Shown: positions 47,095-55,496, numbered from the stretch's first letter. The stretch is DNA of 60,830 nt from Clostridiaceae bacterium (GCA_012841145.1 DUVH01000008.1:1-60830), one strand, 5' to 3'. Program-made: numbers and translations. The notes: a model not told the origin generated them from the letters alone.

Positions 47095-48474
47095 TTGAAC
47101 GCTGATTATCAGGCAGTCCACGAATGCGATATGCTCATCGTCGGAGGCGGGGCTTCCGGTATTCTCGCGGCGCTCGGTGCCGTGTATGATGCGGGTTTCA
47201 GCGGCTCCGTTATGATTATCGAAAAAGAGGATCGTCCGCTTCGCAAAGTACTTGCCAGCGGTAACGGACGATGCAATCTTGCCAACATGTCGGATCTTGA
47301 AGGGCGTTATCATGGGGCGAATCCGTCTTTTGTGAACGGCGCGCTTCACAGGCTGCCCGTGACCGAGATGCTTGATCTTTTCGAAAGATGGGGACTCAGG
47401 ACAAGAGTCGATCATGCCAACCGTGTCTACCCGTGCTCCATGCAGGCCAAATCGGTTTCGCTCGTCCTTCTTAGGGCGCTCGCACATTACGACCTTTCAG
47501 TGCGGACGGAGACGGAGATTCTGTCGATCGAAAAACTGGAAAACGGTTTCGAAGCAGCGCTTTCCGATGGAACAGCTGTAAAAACGCGTGCCGTTATTAT
47601 GGCGGCGGGGAGCCCCGCGTCGCCCAATCTGGGAGGATCGTTTTCCGGTCTTTCTATCTTACAGCGGCTCGGACATACTGTTTTCGAGCCCATGCCGGCT
47701 CTTGTTCCTCTGACTTTGACGAAGGCCGATGTTTTGAAGGGCGCGGAAGGCGTTCGTTTTCGCGGCGGCGCCCGTTTCGAATCGTACTTCGGCGAAAGCT
47801 CGCCAACCGTGAAAGGCGAATTCCTCGTCACGTCATACGGACTGTCAGGTATCGCGTCGATGGAGCTGGCGCGCTACGTCTCCAAAGCGGAAGTGCGTGG
47901 CAGGGCGGAAAGTCGAGAAAACGGTGACGGTATCGGGCAAGTCGTCATCGATTTCCTTCCCGAGATCGGTCTGAACGAGCTGAAAGCACACCTTGAGTCG
48001 TCCGCGTATGCTTTTCCGACCGACCGTGCAAGACAGCAAGATCGCCACGACTCAAGGAGGCTCTATACAGAGCAACCGGCTTCGTCGTCGTGTAAAAAGG
48101 AAGACATGGTCGATTTGAATGCGCTGTTAGCCGGTGTCGTTCCGGAAAAAATCGGTCGCGTAATCCTCTCATCGATCAATAGCAACCGTTTGCGGAAACC
48201 GCAATTGTTTGCGGCGATCGCCGAATCCTTGAAAAAATTCGAGCTCTCAGTCGAGGGGACGCGCGGCTTTGAATTTGCCCAAGTCGCGGCGGGCGGAGCC
48301 GCGACGGCGGATTTCGATGCCGTTACCTTGATGTCCGAGAAAGTCCCCGGTCTTTTTGCCTGCGGTGAAATACTTGACATCGACGGCGACACGGGCGGCT
48401 ACAATCTTCTCTGGGCATTTGCTTCGGGATATCAAGCGGGTATCAGCGCTGCCCGCTACTTGATGGACGATTGA
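47095..48474 (+). CDS. HI0933-like FAD-dependent oxidoreductase (BaiN/YhiN type)
   Basis: 459 residues. The dinucleotide-binding DMLIVGGGASGILAALGA is followed by LRKVLASGNGRCNLANMS, the hallmark of the HI0933 family. The C-terminus has the expected GVPGLFACGEILDIDGDTGGYN-type segment (here KVPGLF...) and NLLWAFASGYQAG. About 30 residues near 300-330 (ARQQDRHDSRRLYTEQ) look like a low-complexity insertion. It starts at TTG 47095 with GAGG upstream. It is followed after 4 bp by mutY. Confidence 0.88.
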   Translation: MNADYQAVHECDMLIVGGGASGILAALGAVYDAGFSGSVMIIEKEDRPLRKVLASGNGRCNLANMSDLEGRYHGANPSFVNGALHRLPVTEMLDLFERWGLRTRVDHANRVYPCSMQAKSVSLVLLRALAHYDLSVRTETEILSIEKLENGFEAALSDGTAVKTRAVIMAAGSPASPNLGGSFSGLSILQRLGHTVFEPMPALVPLTLTKADVLKGAEGVRFRGGARFESYFGESSPTVKGEFLVTSYGLSGIASMELARYVSKAEVRGRAESRENGDGIGQVVIDFLPEIGLNELKAHLESSAYAFPTDRARQQDRHDSRRLYTEQPASSSCKKEDMVDLNALLAGVVPEKIGRVILSSINSNRLRKPQLFAAIAESLKKFELSVEGTRGFEFAQVAAGGAATADFDAVTLMSEKVPGLFACGEILDIDGDTGGYNLLWAFASGYQAGISAARYLMDD

Positions 48475-48478
48475 GTCG

Positions 48479-49828
48479 GTGACAGGCGAAGTGAACCGAA
48501 ATCGGCCTATTGATGTCCGTCATCAGGCGGCAATTGCCGACGCGTTGCTCACGTGGTTTGATATACACGCGCGCGATCTTCCGTGGAGACGGGAGATACC
48601 GTATCGCGTTCGCACAGATTTACGACATCGCTTGAAGGAATTTACAGAGGGACACCCATACGCGGAACGCCTGACGTTGAGGCGCGATCCCTACACGGTT
48701 GTCGTGTCGGAACTAATGTTGCAACAGACGCAAGTCAGCGCCGTTATTCCCTATTACAAGCGATTCATGGAACGTTTCCCGACTGTTGAGGCGCTTGCTG
48801 AAGGTGACGAGACAGACGTTCTCAAGCTGTGGGAAGGACTCGGTTATTATCGGCGTGCGCGTTCCCTTAGCGCTCTGGCAAAAAATGTTGTCGAAAACTA
48901 CGACGGCATTATTCCTCCGAACAAAAAAATGTTGCTGTCCTTGCCCGGTATCGGTCCGTACACTGCCGGAGCGATTCTCTCTTTTGCTTACGATTTGCCT
49001 GAGCCTGCTGTTGACGGCAATGTTGTCCGTGTCTTTTCAAGACTGGATGCCGAGCCCCATGTGCGAGGCGATGTAAAAGCCATGCGATCCGTTGCCGGTC
49101 GAGTGCGGGAGTTGATTCCGGGCGATCGTGCAGGGGACTTCAATGAAACGCTTATGGATTTAGGGGCAACCGTCTGCACGCCATCGTCACCCGAGTGTTC
49201 GGTTTGCCCATTACAAAGCCTGTGTCAAGCCTGCGTTCTCGACGCGGTCGATCTCTTCCCTGTGCGTAAAGACAGCGAAGAACGGCCGGTCGACAAGTTT
49301 TCATACGTACTGCTGCACCGCGGTGACCTCGTCTACGTTCAACGTAGGGCGAAGGGATTGCTTGAAGGATTGTATGAGTTTTGTCCTTTGGATCGCGCCT
49401 ATGGAATGGAAGAGGAGGAGTCCTTCCGTAAGTCGCTTTGTCAGGAGTTGAGGGGCGAGCGGCTCGCAAATGCTTTGCCGGACGATATGAACGTCAGGGA
49501 GGGTATAGGTGAATATGGAGATGCAAGTTCATATGAAGTAGGGCGCGCCGAGCTTTCAGGATTCGATAACGCCGATCATTCGGCTTTAGGCGGCATCGTC
49601 GACGGATCGGCATCGGTGAATTTTGTCGGTGACAGAAGGGCCGTATACTCTCACAGAATTTGGGAAGTCGCGTGTTGGGAAGTTGAATTTACGGCACGTG
49701 CTGAAAAGTATCCGAATATTAATGCCGACCTTACAGGAGAGTGGGTAACGCTGAAAGAACTCTCTGAACTGCCTTTCCCTGCTGTACTTGTTCCATGGCG
49801 CGACGCATTTCTTGCGCGTTACAGGTAG
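48479..49828 (+). CDS. mutY: A/G-specific adenine glycosylase MutY
   Basis: 449 residues, longer than the usual 350-370. MutY removes adenine mispaired with 8-oxoguanine. The catalytic VVVSELMLQQTQVSAVIPYY (Glu in SELML), the helix-hairpin-helix LLSLPGIGPYTAGAIL, the PAVDGNVVRV aspartate and the iron-sulfur cysteines (CTPSSPECSVCPLQSLC) are all present, then a Nudix-like C-domain (VYVQRRAKGLLEGLYEF). Two insertions account for the length: about 30 residues between LPWRRE and DPYTVV, and about 50 residues within the C-domain before SHRIWEV. GTG 48479 is 4 bp past the upstream stop. Confidence 0.93.
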   Translation: MTGEVNRNRPIDVRHQAAIADALLTWFDIHARDLPWRREIPYRVRTDLRHRLKEFTEGHPYAERLTLRRDPYTVVVSELMLQQTQVSAVIPYYKRFMERFPTVEALAEGDETDVLKLWEGLGYYRRARSLSALAKNVVENYDGIIPPNKKMLLSLPGIGPYTAGAILSFAYDLPEPAVDGNVVRVFSRLDAEPHVRGDVKAMRSVAGRVRELIPGDRAGDFNETLMDLGATVCTPSSPECSVCPLQSLCQACVLDAVDLFPVRKDSEERPVDKFSYVLLHRGDLVYVQRRAKGLLEGLYEFCPLDRAYGMEEEESFRKSLCQELRGERLANALPDDMNVREGIGEYGDASSYEVGRAELSGFDNADHSALGGIVDGSASVNFVGDRRAVYSHRIWEVACWEVEFTARAEKYPNINADLTGEWVTLKELSELPFPAVLVPWRDAFLARYR

Positions 49829-49887
49829 CCGTCTTGTCAATTCCCAATCACTGTGATACCATAGCGTACGTTATCAATTCGATTCAT

Positions 49888-49961
49888 TGCCGATTAGTGT
49901 AACGGTAGCACACCTGACTCTGACTCAGTTTGTCCGGGTTCAAATCCTGGATCGGCAGCCA
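49888..49961 (+). tRNA. tRNA-Gln (anticodon CTG)
   Basis: TGCCGAT pairs with ATCGGCA as acceptor stem. The D-arm is GTGT...GCAC, the anticodon loop is CTCTGAC giving CTG, the T-arm is CCGGG TTCAAAT CCTGG, and GCCA ends the gene (discriminator plus encoded CCA). The first anticodon-stem pair is a C-U mismatch. It is the attachment site of the prophage to its right. Confidence 0.93.
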
Positions 49962-51117
49962 TACTGTGAAACCCTTGCGGCTGTAGCGTTGCAAGGGTTT
50001 GCACTTCACCGAACTTTTGTTTTGTATTATAGTTTTGCTCCATATTCCGCACACGATTCGATATCGCCATCTTCGCATTGTCCATCATAGAGTCGGTTAG
50101 CCCGATGTAATACTTTAGTGTTGTTGAGATGTCGGTGTGCCCCATAAGAGACGTAAGTGCTTGTTCCGGCACACCAGCCTCGGCCATGTGGGTTGCAAAT
50201 GTATGACGAAAATCATACAGCGTAAAAGAGATTCGTGGCGTTGTTTTGCGTCTAAGCCTATTGAATGCTGTTAGTACAGAACTCATTGTGGGCTTACCTA
50301 TTGCGGATGGGAATAGCCAATTTTCTTGCGTGGTAGATATTCCTACTCTATTTATTTGATCCTTTAAGATTGCTCTAATTTCAGGCGTTATAGGGATGTC
50401 GCGCATGGCGTGTTTGTTTTTGAGGGCAGACAGACCGTGCATGGTCACGCCACGTCTGATTTCGATCATATTCCCCGTTACATCTTGAATTTGTAAGCCT
50501 AGCGCCTCAGATGGGCGCATCCCAGTTGCAAATAGTATGCGATAGTAGTTTTCGTATTTTGTTCCACGCGCAACATTAAAAAATCGCTGAAGCTCATCGT
50601 CTGAAATAACACGGTTTTTAGTCGGTTTGTTGCTTGTTGTTTTGTAATTAAATCTGAATCCTGCTGTTGGTGAGGTTAACGCTATACCTAATGAGTGGAT
50701 CGCCCAATTATATGGACGCGAGATACAACCGCGGATTTTTTTGATGGTTGATGTAGCTAGCCCTTTCTTCATAGCAGACGTTAGAACTCGGTTTACGTCA
50801 TAGCTTGTTATATCGTGTAGCTTTTTATGACCTATAAGAGGCTTAACGTGATCTCTGTATAGGCCAGCCGTAGTCTCCGCATCAGATTGAGAATTATGAA
50901 AGGCTAGGTATTGGTCAAAAAACATTTCAAACAACTCGTTAAGTGTTTCGGCTCGTATTTCTCCGTCAGCTAATTTATCTAACTCTTCGCAACGCCTTAA
51001 AAACGCTGAGCGAGATTCTTTGCGACGGGATGTAAGTTTGTGGCGCTTACCAAACGCATCGGTGACTGAGTAGATGTACCTACCGTCAGATCGTTTGTGA
51101 ACACGGTTTTTTGGCAT
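49894..51117 (-). CDS. int: Tyrosine recombinase (phage integrase)
   Basis: 407 residues. An N-terminal AP2-like arm-binding part (DGRYIYSVTDAFGKRHKLTS), a core-binding domain (about 60-160) and the catalytic domain with Arg201 (GMRPSEALGL), Arg304 in YDFRHTFATH, His327 in LMGHTD and the nucleophile Tyr near 336-337 in TTLKYYIG. GGAGG precedes ATG 51117. The frame runs on past the phage DNA into the tRNA: the last 22 codons (from ATGGCTGCC) are antisense to tRNA-Gln and the stop at 49894-49896 lies inside it. The C-terminus is therefore encoded by the attachment site and would change on excision. Confidence 0.95.
   Translation of the reverse strand: MPKNRVHKRSDGRYIYSVTDAFGKRHKLTSRRKESRSAFLRRCEELDKLADGEIRAETLNELFEMFFDQYLAFHNSQSDAETTAGLYRDHVKPLIGHKKLHDITSYDVNRVLTSAMKKGLATSTIKKIRGCISRPYNWAIHSLGIALTSPTAGFRFNYKTTSNKPTKNRVISDDELQRFFNVARGTKYENYYRILFATGMRPSEALGLQIQDVTGNMIEIRRGVTMHGLSALKNKHAMRDIPITPEIRAILKDQINRVGISTTQENWLFPSAIGKPTMSSVLTAFNRLRRKTTPRISFTLYDFRHTFATHMAEAGVPEQALTSLMGHTDISTTLKYYIGLTDSMMDNAKMAISNRVRNMEQNYNTKQKFGEVQTLATLQPQGFHSMAADPGFEPGQTESESGVLPLH
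49969..50000 (-). terminator. 10-bp inverted repeat near attL
   Basis: AAACCCTTGC pairs perfectly with GCAAGGGTTT around 12 nt, 7 bp past the tRNA CCA end and inside the integrase frame. It may end the tRNA transcript or mark a recombination-associated structure. There is no T-run on the minus strand beyond it. Confidence 0.45.
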
Positions 51118-51195
51118 GATATGTCCTCCTTGCTTGTTGTTTATTGGAGGCTATTCGGTGTGATACAATAACCGTAAGCCTCTGGCTTATGTAAT

Positions 51196-51254
51196 CAGCC
51201 GCCCGCTCCTTATAAAGTTATATGACTAGCTATCACAAAGGGCGGCTGGTTTTT
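51196..51254 (+). terminator. Inverted repeat with T-run between integrase and lipoprotein genes
   Basis: CAGCCGCCC at 51196-51204 pairs with GGGCGGCTG at 51240-51248, followed by GTTTTTT on the plus strand. The loop is long (35 nt). Its polarity opposes both flanking genes, so it could block antisense transcription into the lysogeny genes. Confidence 0.45.
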
Positions 51255-51258
51255 TAAT

Positions 51259-51711
51259 TTAATCAAATCTTACTCCAACCTCTTTGCCGATATCCTTAAG
51301 ATTTTCCATCAATATGTGAAGCATGACGAGTTCAGCTAGAGATAAGTCGCGCTCCTCCATCATGGCCATGTTAAATATACCCATAACAGAGTAAGTGTTC
51401 TGGACTAATCGATTAGAGGCACTTACAGCATCTTCCATGAACATCAGCTTGCCTGTGTTGGACGTTAAAGTGCTATATACCGTACCGTCAGGGCTATAAT
51501 GCTGGCTCACTGCCTCCGATACTCGTTCATGAACTTTTGCATAATAACCGAGAACCTCATATGTGTCGGCTATGGATTTCTTTAATTCAGGCGAGAGCGT
51601 TACTGTCGGCGTCGGTTCTTCCGTCTCTGTCGGCTCAGGTTCGCTAGCACCGCACGCCGCCACGGGCAGTGCGATGGCAAATAATACAACAATAGCCATT
51701 AGTCGTTTCAT
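51259..51711 (-). CDS. Prophage lipoprotein in the lysogeny module
   Basis: 150 residues. The signal peptide MKRLMAIVVLFAIALPVAAC ends in a lipobox (V-A-A-C). A Glu/Pro/Thr linker (PEPTETEEPTPTVT) leads to a helical domain rich in Met, Glu and Ser. GGAGGAGA precedes ATG 51711. It lies between integrase and repressor on the same strand, the place where lactic streptococcal phages carry superinfection-exclusion lipoproteins such as Ltp of TP-J34. It should be expressed in the lysogen. A superinfection-exclusion role is inferred from position only, with no sequence similarity claimed. Confidence 0.78.
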   Translation of the reverse strand: MKRLMAIVVLFAIALPVAACGASEPEPTETEEPTPTVTLSPELKKSIADTYEVLGYYAKVHERVSEAVSQHYSPDGTVYSTLTSNTGKLMFMEDAVSASNRLVQNTYSVMGIFNMAMMEERDLSLAELVMLHILMENLKDIGKEVGVRFD

Positions 51712-51721
51712 ATTCTCCTCC

Positions 51722-52459
51722 TTATCTAGCCGGTGTCTCCCAACCGACCACAATACCCTCAATCCGCGTCTGCTTCAGGTCGTAGCCTGTCACGGTACGA
51801 TCCCGCCAGTCTGGATTATCCGAGACTAGCGTGATCTGGTCTGTGTCGAAGTAGACGCGCTTAATCACAGTCTCGCCGTCTATATCTAAAACGTAAATCT
51901 GGCCGTCCATCCGGTCGTAGTTTTTCCGCACGAACACGATATCGCCGTCACTGATCGTGGGCGACATGGACTCACCCGTAACATCGAGCGTGAAGTCGTG
52001 GTCGGGAATTTCAGTTGTGTGAATAATGCGATGTGCCTGTACAGGGTCGAGGTTGCCATAACCCGTACCCGCGGCGGCACGACCGAGGGTGTAGATGTGC
52101 TGGTCGTCCTCGACGACGGTGGGGCGGTCGTATTTGCCGGAGGCTTTGAGTAGCTCTGCGTGGTCGTAGACGGCTTGCTGGCCGTCATCATTAAGCGTTT
52201 CCATCACCTCGACGGTTTTAGTTATCCTATAAGAAGGTATAGACTTTTTACGTTTACTGTTCCACTGCAACAAAACAGCCACGTCAACGTTCAGCGCTTT
52301 TGCAATCTTATAGGTATTATTTTGTTTAGGCACATACTCGCCCGATAAGTAAGAGCTGATAGCGCCTTTACTAATTCCAGTCAACTTAACTAAATCGGAT
52401 TGCTGCATGTTTCGTTCAATCAATAGAGCTTTCAAAATATCCGCAAAACTATCGCTCAT
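51722..52459 (-). CDS. CI/LexA-like phage repressor with S24 autoprotease domain
   Basis: 245 residues. An N-terminal XRE helix-turn-helix (QQSDLVKLTGISKGAISSYL) and a C-terminal S24 peptidase: cleavage site Ala-Gly in GRAAAGTGYG, catalytic Ser in GESMSPTISDGD and Lys in ETVIKRVYF. RecA-stimulated self-cleavage should induce the prophage. I chose ATG 52459, 6 nt behind GAGGTGA (GTG 52465 also possible). It is divergent from the Cro-like gene across an operator region at 52470-52600. Confidence 0.94.
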   Translation of the reverse strand: MSDSFADILKALLIERNMQQSDLVKLTGISKGAISSYLSGEYVPKQNNTYKIAKALNVDVAVLLQWNSKRKKSIPSYRITKTVEVMETLNDDGQQAVYDHAELLKASGKYDRPTVVEDDQHIYTLGRAAAGTGYGNLDPVQAHRIIHTTEIPDHDFTLDVTGESMSPTISDGDIVFVRKNYDRMDGQIYVLDIDGETVIKRVYFDTDQITLVSDNPDWRDRTVTGYDLKQTRIEGIVVGWETPAR

Positions 52460-52469
52460 AATCACTCAC

Positions 52470-52581
52470 CTCGCTCCATTTACAATATACAGTATAATTC
52501 CAGAAAAGTAAATTAATGTGGAAAATATTTTTAGAATTATGAACAAAAGTGCTTGACAAGTGTTTTTGCTTGCGTTAAAGT
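52470..52581 (+). promoter_or_regulatory. Divergent immunity operator and early promoter
   Basis: TTGACA 52553-52558 and TAAAGT 52576-52581, 17 bp apart, form the rightward early promoter. The leftward repressor promoter may use a TATACT-type -10 near 52488. Palindromic candidates for operators are TATACAGTATA near 52488 and TTCCA...TGGAA near 52498-52522. Confidence 0.65.
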
Positions 52582-52613
52582 TAGTTCAGATACCTAAACA
52601 GGAGGAGAGCTTG

Positions 52614-52829
52614 ATGGTATGGGATTACTCTAAATTAAGAGGTCAGATCAAAGAAAAGTTCGGAACTCAAGCGGCTTTCGCCAAAGCAATCGGAATTTCT
52701 ACGACAAGTTTATCTCTAAAGCTCAATAATGAGCGCGAATTTACGCAAGCTGAGATAAATGCAAGCGTAGATGTGCTTGGTGTGCCGTATTCCGACGTAG
52801 AGTCACTTTTTTTTACCCAAGTGGTTTAG
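52614..52829 (+). CDS. DUF739-like Cro repressor
   Basis: 71 residues. YSKLRGQIKEKFGTQAAFAK and AIGISTTSLSLKLNNEREFT form the helix-turn-helix of DUF739-type phage regulators, which act as Cro against the CI-like repressor. AGGAGGAG lies before ATG 52614. The frame is open upstream to 52560 but overlaps the promoter. First gene of the rightward early transcript. Confidence 0.88.
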   Translation: MVWDYSKLRGQIKEKFGTQAAFAKAIGISTTSLSLKLNNEREFTQAEINASVDVLGVPYSDVESLFFTQVV

Positions 52830-52861
52830 AAAACTGAACAACAATAGAAAGGATCGCACAG

Positions 52862-53170
52862 ATGCAAGACCCAATCATTATTAAATTCGATCTAAATGCT
52901 GACGACGCGTTTATGGAAAATCTTCACAGAGAGTTGCGCAAAGGGTACATAAAAATTCCTAGCAACCAAAGAATCGAAATTATCAACCCAAACCAAAAAC
53001 CAATCGAACAGCTAGAGGAAGAACTGAAGCGAGAGGCGTTGGAGTACGCGATTGCGCTCTTAAAACAGAGTTACGTCAACGACGAAGAAGCGGCTCAAAT
53101 CAAGGTCATTCTCGATCACGTGCTTCAAGACATTTTCAACCCGAACGTTGAGGGCGGAGGCACACCATGA
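52862..53170 (+). CDS. Hypothetical phage early protein
   Basis: 102 residues, no recognised family. The N-terminal half is beta-like (DPIIIKFDLNADDAF) and the C-terminal half is helical and acidic (QLEEELKREALEYAIALLKQ). AGGA precedes the start. It overlaps the next gene by 4 bp (ATGA). Confidence 0.7.
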   Translation: MQDPIIIKFDLNADDAFMENLHRELRKGYIKIPSNQRIEIINPNQKPIEQLEEELKREALEYAIALLKQSYVNDEEAAQIKVILDHVLQDIFNPNVEGGGTP

Positions 53171-53418
53171 CCCGCAACCAAATCGACTACACCTCGCTCG
53201 ACGAATGGCGACGCGACCGCGGTATCACGATTATCCAACTGTCGGAAGTCGCACGCGATAAAGGCGTGAAGGTCGCACCCCGGACTATCGGTGAGGCGTT
53301 TAGGTTCGGTCTGCCGTTGCACGGACGCGTGATGCTTGCATGGCGGGACGCGTTCGGGTGGACGAACGAGGAAATGCTGTGGCTGTGCATGAACGGCCCG
53401 CAAGTGAAATTGAACTAA
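53167..53418 (+). CDS. Hypothetical phage protein
   Basis: 83 residues. YTSLDEWRRDRGITIIQLSE reads like a small helical DNA-binding protein (helix, turn, RTIGEAFRFG helix), but no family is assigned. It is coupled to the previous gene by a 4-bp overlap. Confidence 0.65.
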   Translation: MTRNQIDYTSLDEWRRDRGITIIQLSEVARDKGVKVAPRTIGEAFRFGLPLHGRVMLAWRDAFGWTNEEMLWLCMNGPQVKLN

Positions 53419-53445
53419 GGAAGATTAGAAAGGAATGTAGAAACA

Positions 53446-53682
53446 ATGAAAATCAAAGAAATCACACATCAACACAGAAGAGACTTTTACGCCATTTACG
53501 AGTGCCAATTTTGCGGCCACGAAGAAAAGGGCACAGGATACGACGACGCTAACTTCCACAACAACGTTATCCCAAAAATGAAATGCAAAAGCTGTGGCAA
53601 GTCAGTCATCGAAAACGGCGATGAACTCAAGTCCGAGTATCGCCCTTTAAGCACGAAGTATCCGGCAGGATACCAAATTTAA
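53446..53682 (+). CDS. Small zinc-ribbon phage protein
   Basis: 78 residues with CQFCGHEEKG and CKSCGKS, two CxxC pairs of a zinc ribbon, 37 residues apart. AAAGGA precedes ATG 53446. Common type among phage early genes. Role unknown. Confidence 0.75.
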   Translation: MKIKEITHQHRRDFYAIYECQFCGHEEKGTGYDDANFHNNVIPKMKCKSCGKSVIENGDELKSEYRPLSTKYPAGYQI

Positions 53683-53692
53683 GGAGGAACAC

Positions 53693-53902
53693 ATGATCGA
53701 TTTGGACAGGATTCAAGAACTAATGGACGAGAAGTACATGTCCAGCAGACAGGTTGACTTGAAGGCTGGACTGGGCGTGGGGGTGACTAAGCGATTGTTG
53801 CGGACAGGCAAGGGCAGTTTCACAACGATTAAGAAGATCGCCCGCGCGCTGGAGGTAGAACCGATTGAGCTGATTAAGGGTGAGAAGGGAAAGAAGAAAT
53901 GA
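53693..53902 (+). CDS. XRE-like small DNA-binding protein
   Basis: 69 residues: SSRQVDLKAGLGVGVTKRLL is a helix-turn-helix, followed by FTTIKKIARALEVEPIELI, as in XRE regulators. GGAGGAA before ATG 53693. It overlaps the next gene by 4 bp. It may regulate the early operon. Confidence 0.78.
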   Translation: MIDLDRIQELMDEKYMSSRQVDLKAGLGVGVTKRLLRTGKGSFTTIKKIARALEVEPIELIKGEKGKKK

Positions 53903-54231
53903 GAGCAGGAATAAAAAAGAGCGGCTATATGCGTGCAGAAATAAAAAAGAGCGGCTCGACCGCAAATCACACCGCTCTACGACACACTGGCCGCACAGCT
54001 ATTGTATCACGTTCCAGATCGCTTGTCACGCTTGCGTGGCTATCCGTTTATATCGGCATAGCGTTGCTGGTAGCCCTCGTTGGGAGATTCGATACGGAAT
54101 TACTAGCGGGGCGCATAGGTGAACTGTATGCGTTCGAGGCGATCACGTCAGCGGTGGCAATCGTGATGGGTCTGATCGTCATCAAGTTGGAAGGAGCGTT
54201 CGATGAAACTGAACTTGAAGATGATCGCTAA
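53899..54231 (+). CDS. Two-helix membrane protein of the prophage
   Basis: 110 residues. A basic N-terminus contains a 10-residue direct repeat (AGIKKSGYMR, AEIKKSG) that comes from a 30-bp DNA repeat at 53905 and 53935. Two hydrophobic helices follow (LVTLAWLSVYIGIALLVALV and AITSAVAIVMGLIVIKL). It overlaps both neighbours. Function unknown. Confidence 0.65.
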   Translation: MRAGIKKSGYMRAEIKKSGSTANHTALRHTGRTAIVSRSRSLVTLAWLSVYIGIALLVALVGRFDTELLAGRIGELYAFEAITSAVAIVMGLIVIKLEGAFDETELEDDR

Positions 54232-54400
54232 GCGCTGTCAGTGGGAATACGAACGTGCGGTTGACCGAGGCGATCACGACGTGGCTAGAGTGCTTAGGTA
54301 CTGCTTGTGCGGTTCAACCTATAACGGGTCACCGGACTACAAATACACGCCGACCAGCAACACGATCAGGGCGTTAAACGCGACGGAGGGGTTGAGATGA
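54203..54400 (+). CDS. Hypothetical small phage protein
   Basis: 65 residues, basic and helical at the N-terminus (MKLNLKMIAKRCQWEYERAV), no recognised family. Preceded by GGAG and overlapping the previous gene by 29 bp and the next by 4 bp. Confidence 0.6.
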   Translation: MKLNLKMIAKRCQWEYERAVDRGDHDVARVLRYCLCGSTYNGSPDYKYTPTSNTIRALNATEGLR

Positions 54401-54666
54401 GTAACGATGCAAGGCTTGACGGATTTAACCCATGTCCGCTATGCGGGCGTAAGGATTACTTGTGGGCGGACTCGGAGGAGAGTTATGAACGCGGGCTTGA
54501 GCGGTATATGTTTTCGTCCGTTGCGATTACGTGCAATCGTTGCGGGCTTACCCTGCAAAATTTCCAAAAGGAACTTGGGTTCGACGAGCGCCGAACCGCT
54601 CTACGCAAGCAATGGAACCGCCTAGCTGCGGTACCGGAATCATCGGAGGTGCCCTGTGACAGCTAA
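54397..54666 (+). CDS. Lar-like zinc-ribbon protein
   Basis: 89 residues. NPCPLCGRKD and ITCNRCGLTL form a zinc ribbon, with a C-terminal ALRKQWNRLA helix, the pattern of the Lar/restriction-alleviation family carried by many phages. A role against host restriction is possible but inferred. GGAGGGG precedes ATG 54397. Confidence 0.75.
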   Translation: MSNDARLDGFNPCPLCGRKDYLWADSEESYERGLERYMFSSVAITCNRCGLTLQNFQKELGFDERRTALRKQWNRLAAVPESSEVPCDS

Positions 54667-54916
54667 ATATTACTACGGCACCCGCCGCAGATTCAGACCG
54701 TCGATGGCACTGCCGGTAAACGGGTTCCACGAACTGCAAGAAACCGACGCAAACCGGCACTGGTTCACGGCGATTGTGACGTATAAGCGCCCGTTGACGG
54801 ACGAGGAGTTAGATGAGTTCGGGTTGGTTGTACTCAGTCCGAGTCTGGCTAGGCGGATATTGGGTAGATACGAAAAATTAGAGATTAGGGATAAAAAGGA
54901 GAGATCACATGACTAA
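54656..54916 (+). CDS. Hypothetical phage protein
   Basis: 86 residues starting at GTG 54656, overlapping its neighbours on both sides. LPVNGFHELQETDANRHWFT then AIVTYKRPLTDEELDEFGLV looks like a compact alpha/beta domain. No family assigned. Confidence 0.65.
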   Translation: MTAKYYYGTRRRFRPSMALPVNGFHELQETDANRHWFTAIVTYKRPLTDEELDEFGLVVLSPSLARRILGRYEKLEIRDKKERSHD

Positions 54917-55496
54917 GACACACTGGAGAAAAATACTAGAGACAGACTACCTCGGAGGGTTCGATCTCGACGACGGTAAGGGAAATTTTAGAGAGATCGA
55001 CGCAACAATCAAGAAGGCTGAGCGTCGTGAGGTGAAAGACCAGAACGGGAACAATGAGACGTGCTTAGTGATCGAGTTTACCGACAAGGATATAAAACCG
55101 ATGATCCTGAACGTCACGAACTCGCGGATGCTCGAGAAGCTGTTCAAATCGTCCTATATCGAGGACTGGGAAGGTAAAACAATTCGTATCGGTACGGAGA
55201 AGGTCAGGGCGTTCGGTGAGTGGCATAACGCGCTTAGGGTAAGAAATTTTATCCCTAAGCCTAAAAACACCGACATCATCTGCTCCGACTGTGGAGGAGT
55301 CGTTAAGGGTCGCGGCAAGGCTACGGCACAGATCGTGGCGGATAACGCCGTGAAGGAGTTCGGCCAGCCTGTGTGCCTTGATTGTTGGGAGAAACGCAAG
55401 GCGGTCACGGAACAGTACGCGAACGAGTTAGGTGAGAAGCCAGAACAGCTCGGCGGTATGCTGGGCGAGTTGCCTGATCCGAGGGAGGCAGAGTAG
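54909..55496 (+). CDS. Phage protein with C-terminal zinc motif
   Basis: 195 residues. The N-terminal half is beta-rich (ERREVKDQNGNNETCLVIEF; DWEGKTIRIGTEKVRAF), perhaps an OB-like fold. The C-terminal half has CSDC and CLDC pairs for zinc. It lies two genes before the nuclease, where recombination accessory proteins are common. AAAGGAG before the start. No firm function. Confidence 0.7.
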   Translation: MTKTHWRKILETDYLGGFDLDDGKGNFREIDATIKKAERREVKDQNGNNETCLVIEFTDKDIKPMILNVTNSRMLEKLFKSSYIEDWEGKTIRIGTEKVRAFGEWHNALRVRNFIPKPKNTDIICSDCGGVVKGRGKATAQIVADNAVKEFGQPVCLDCWEKRKAVTEQYANELGEKPEQLGGMLGELPDPREAE

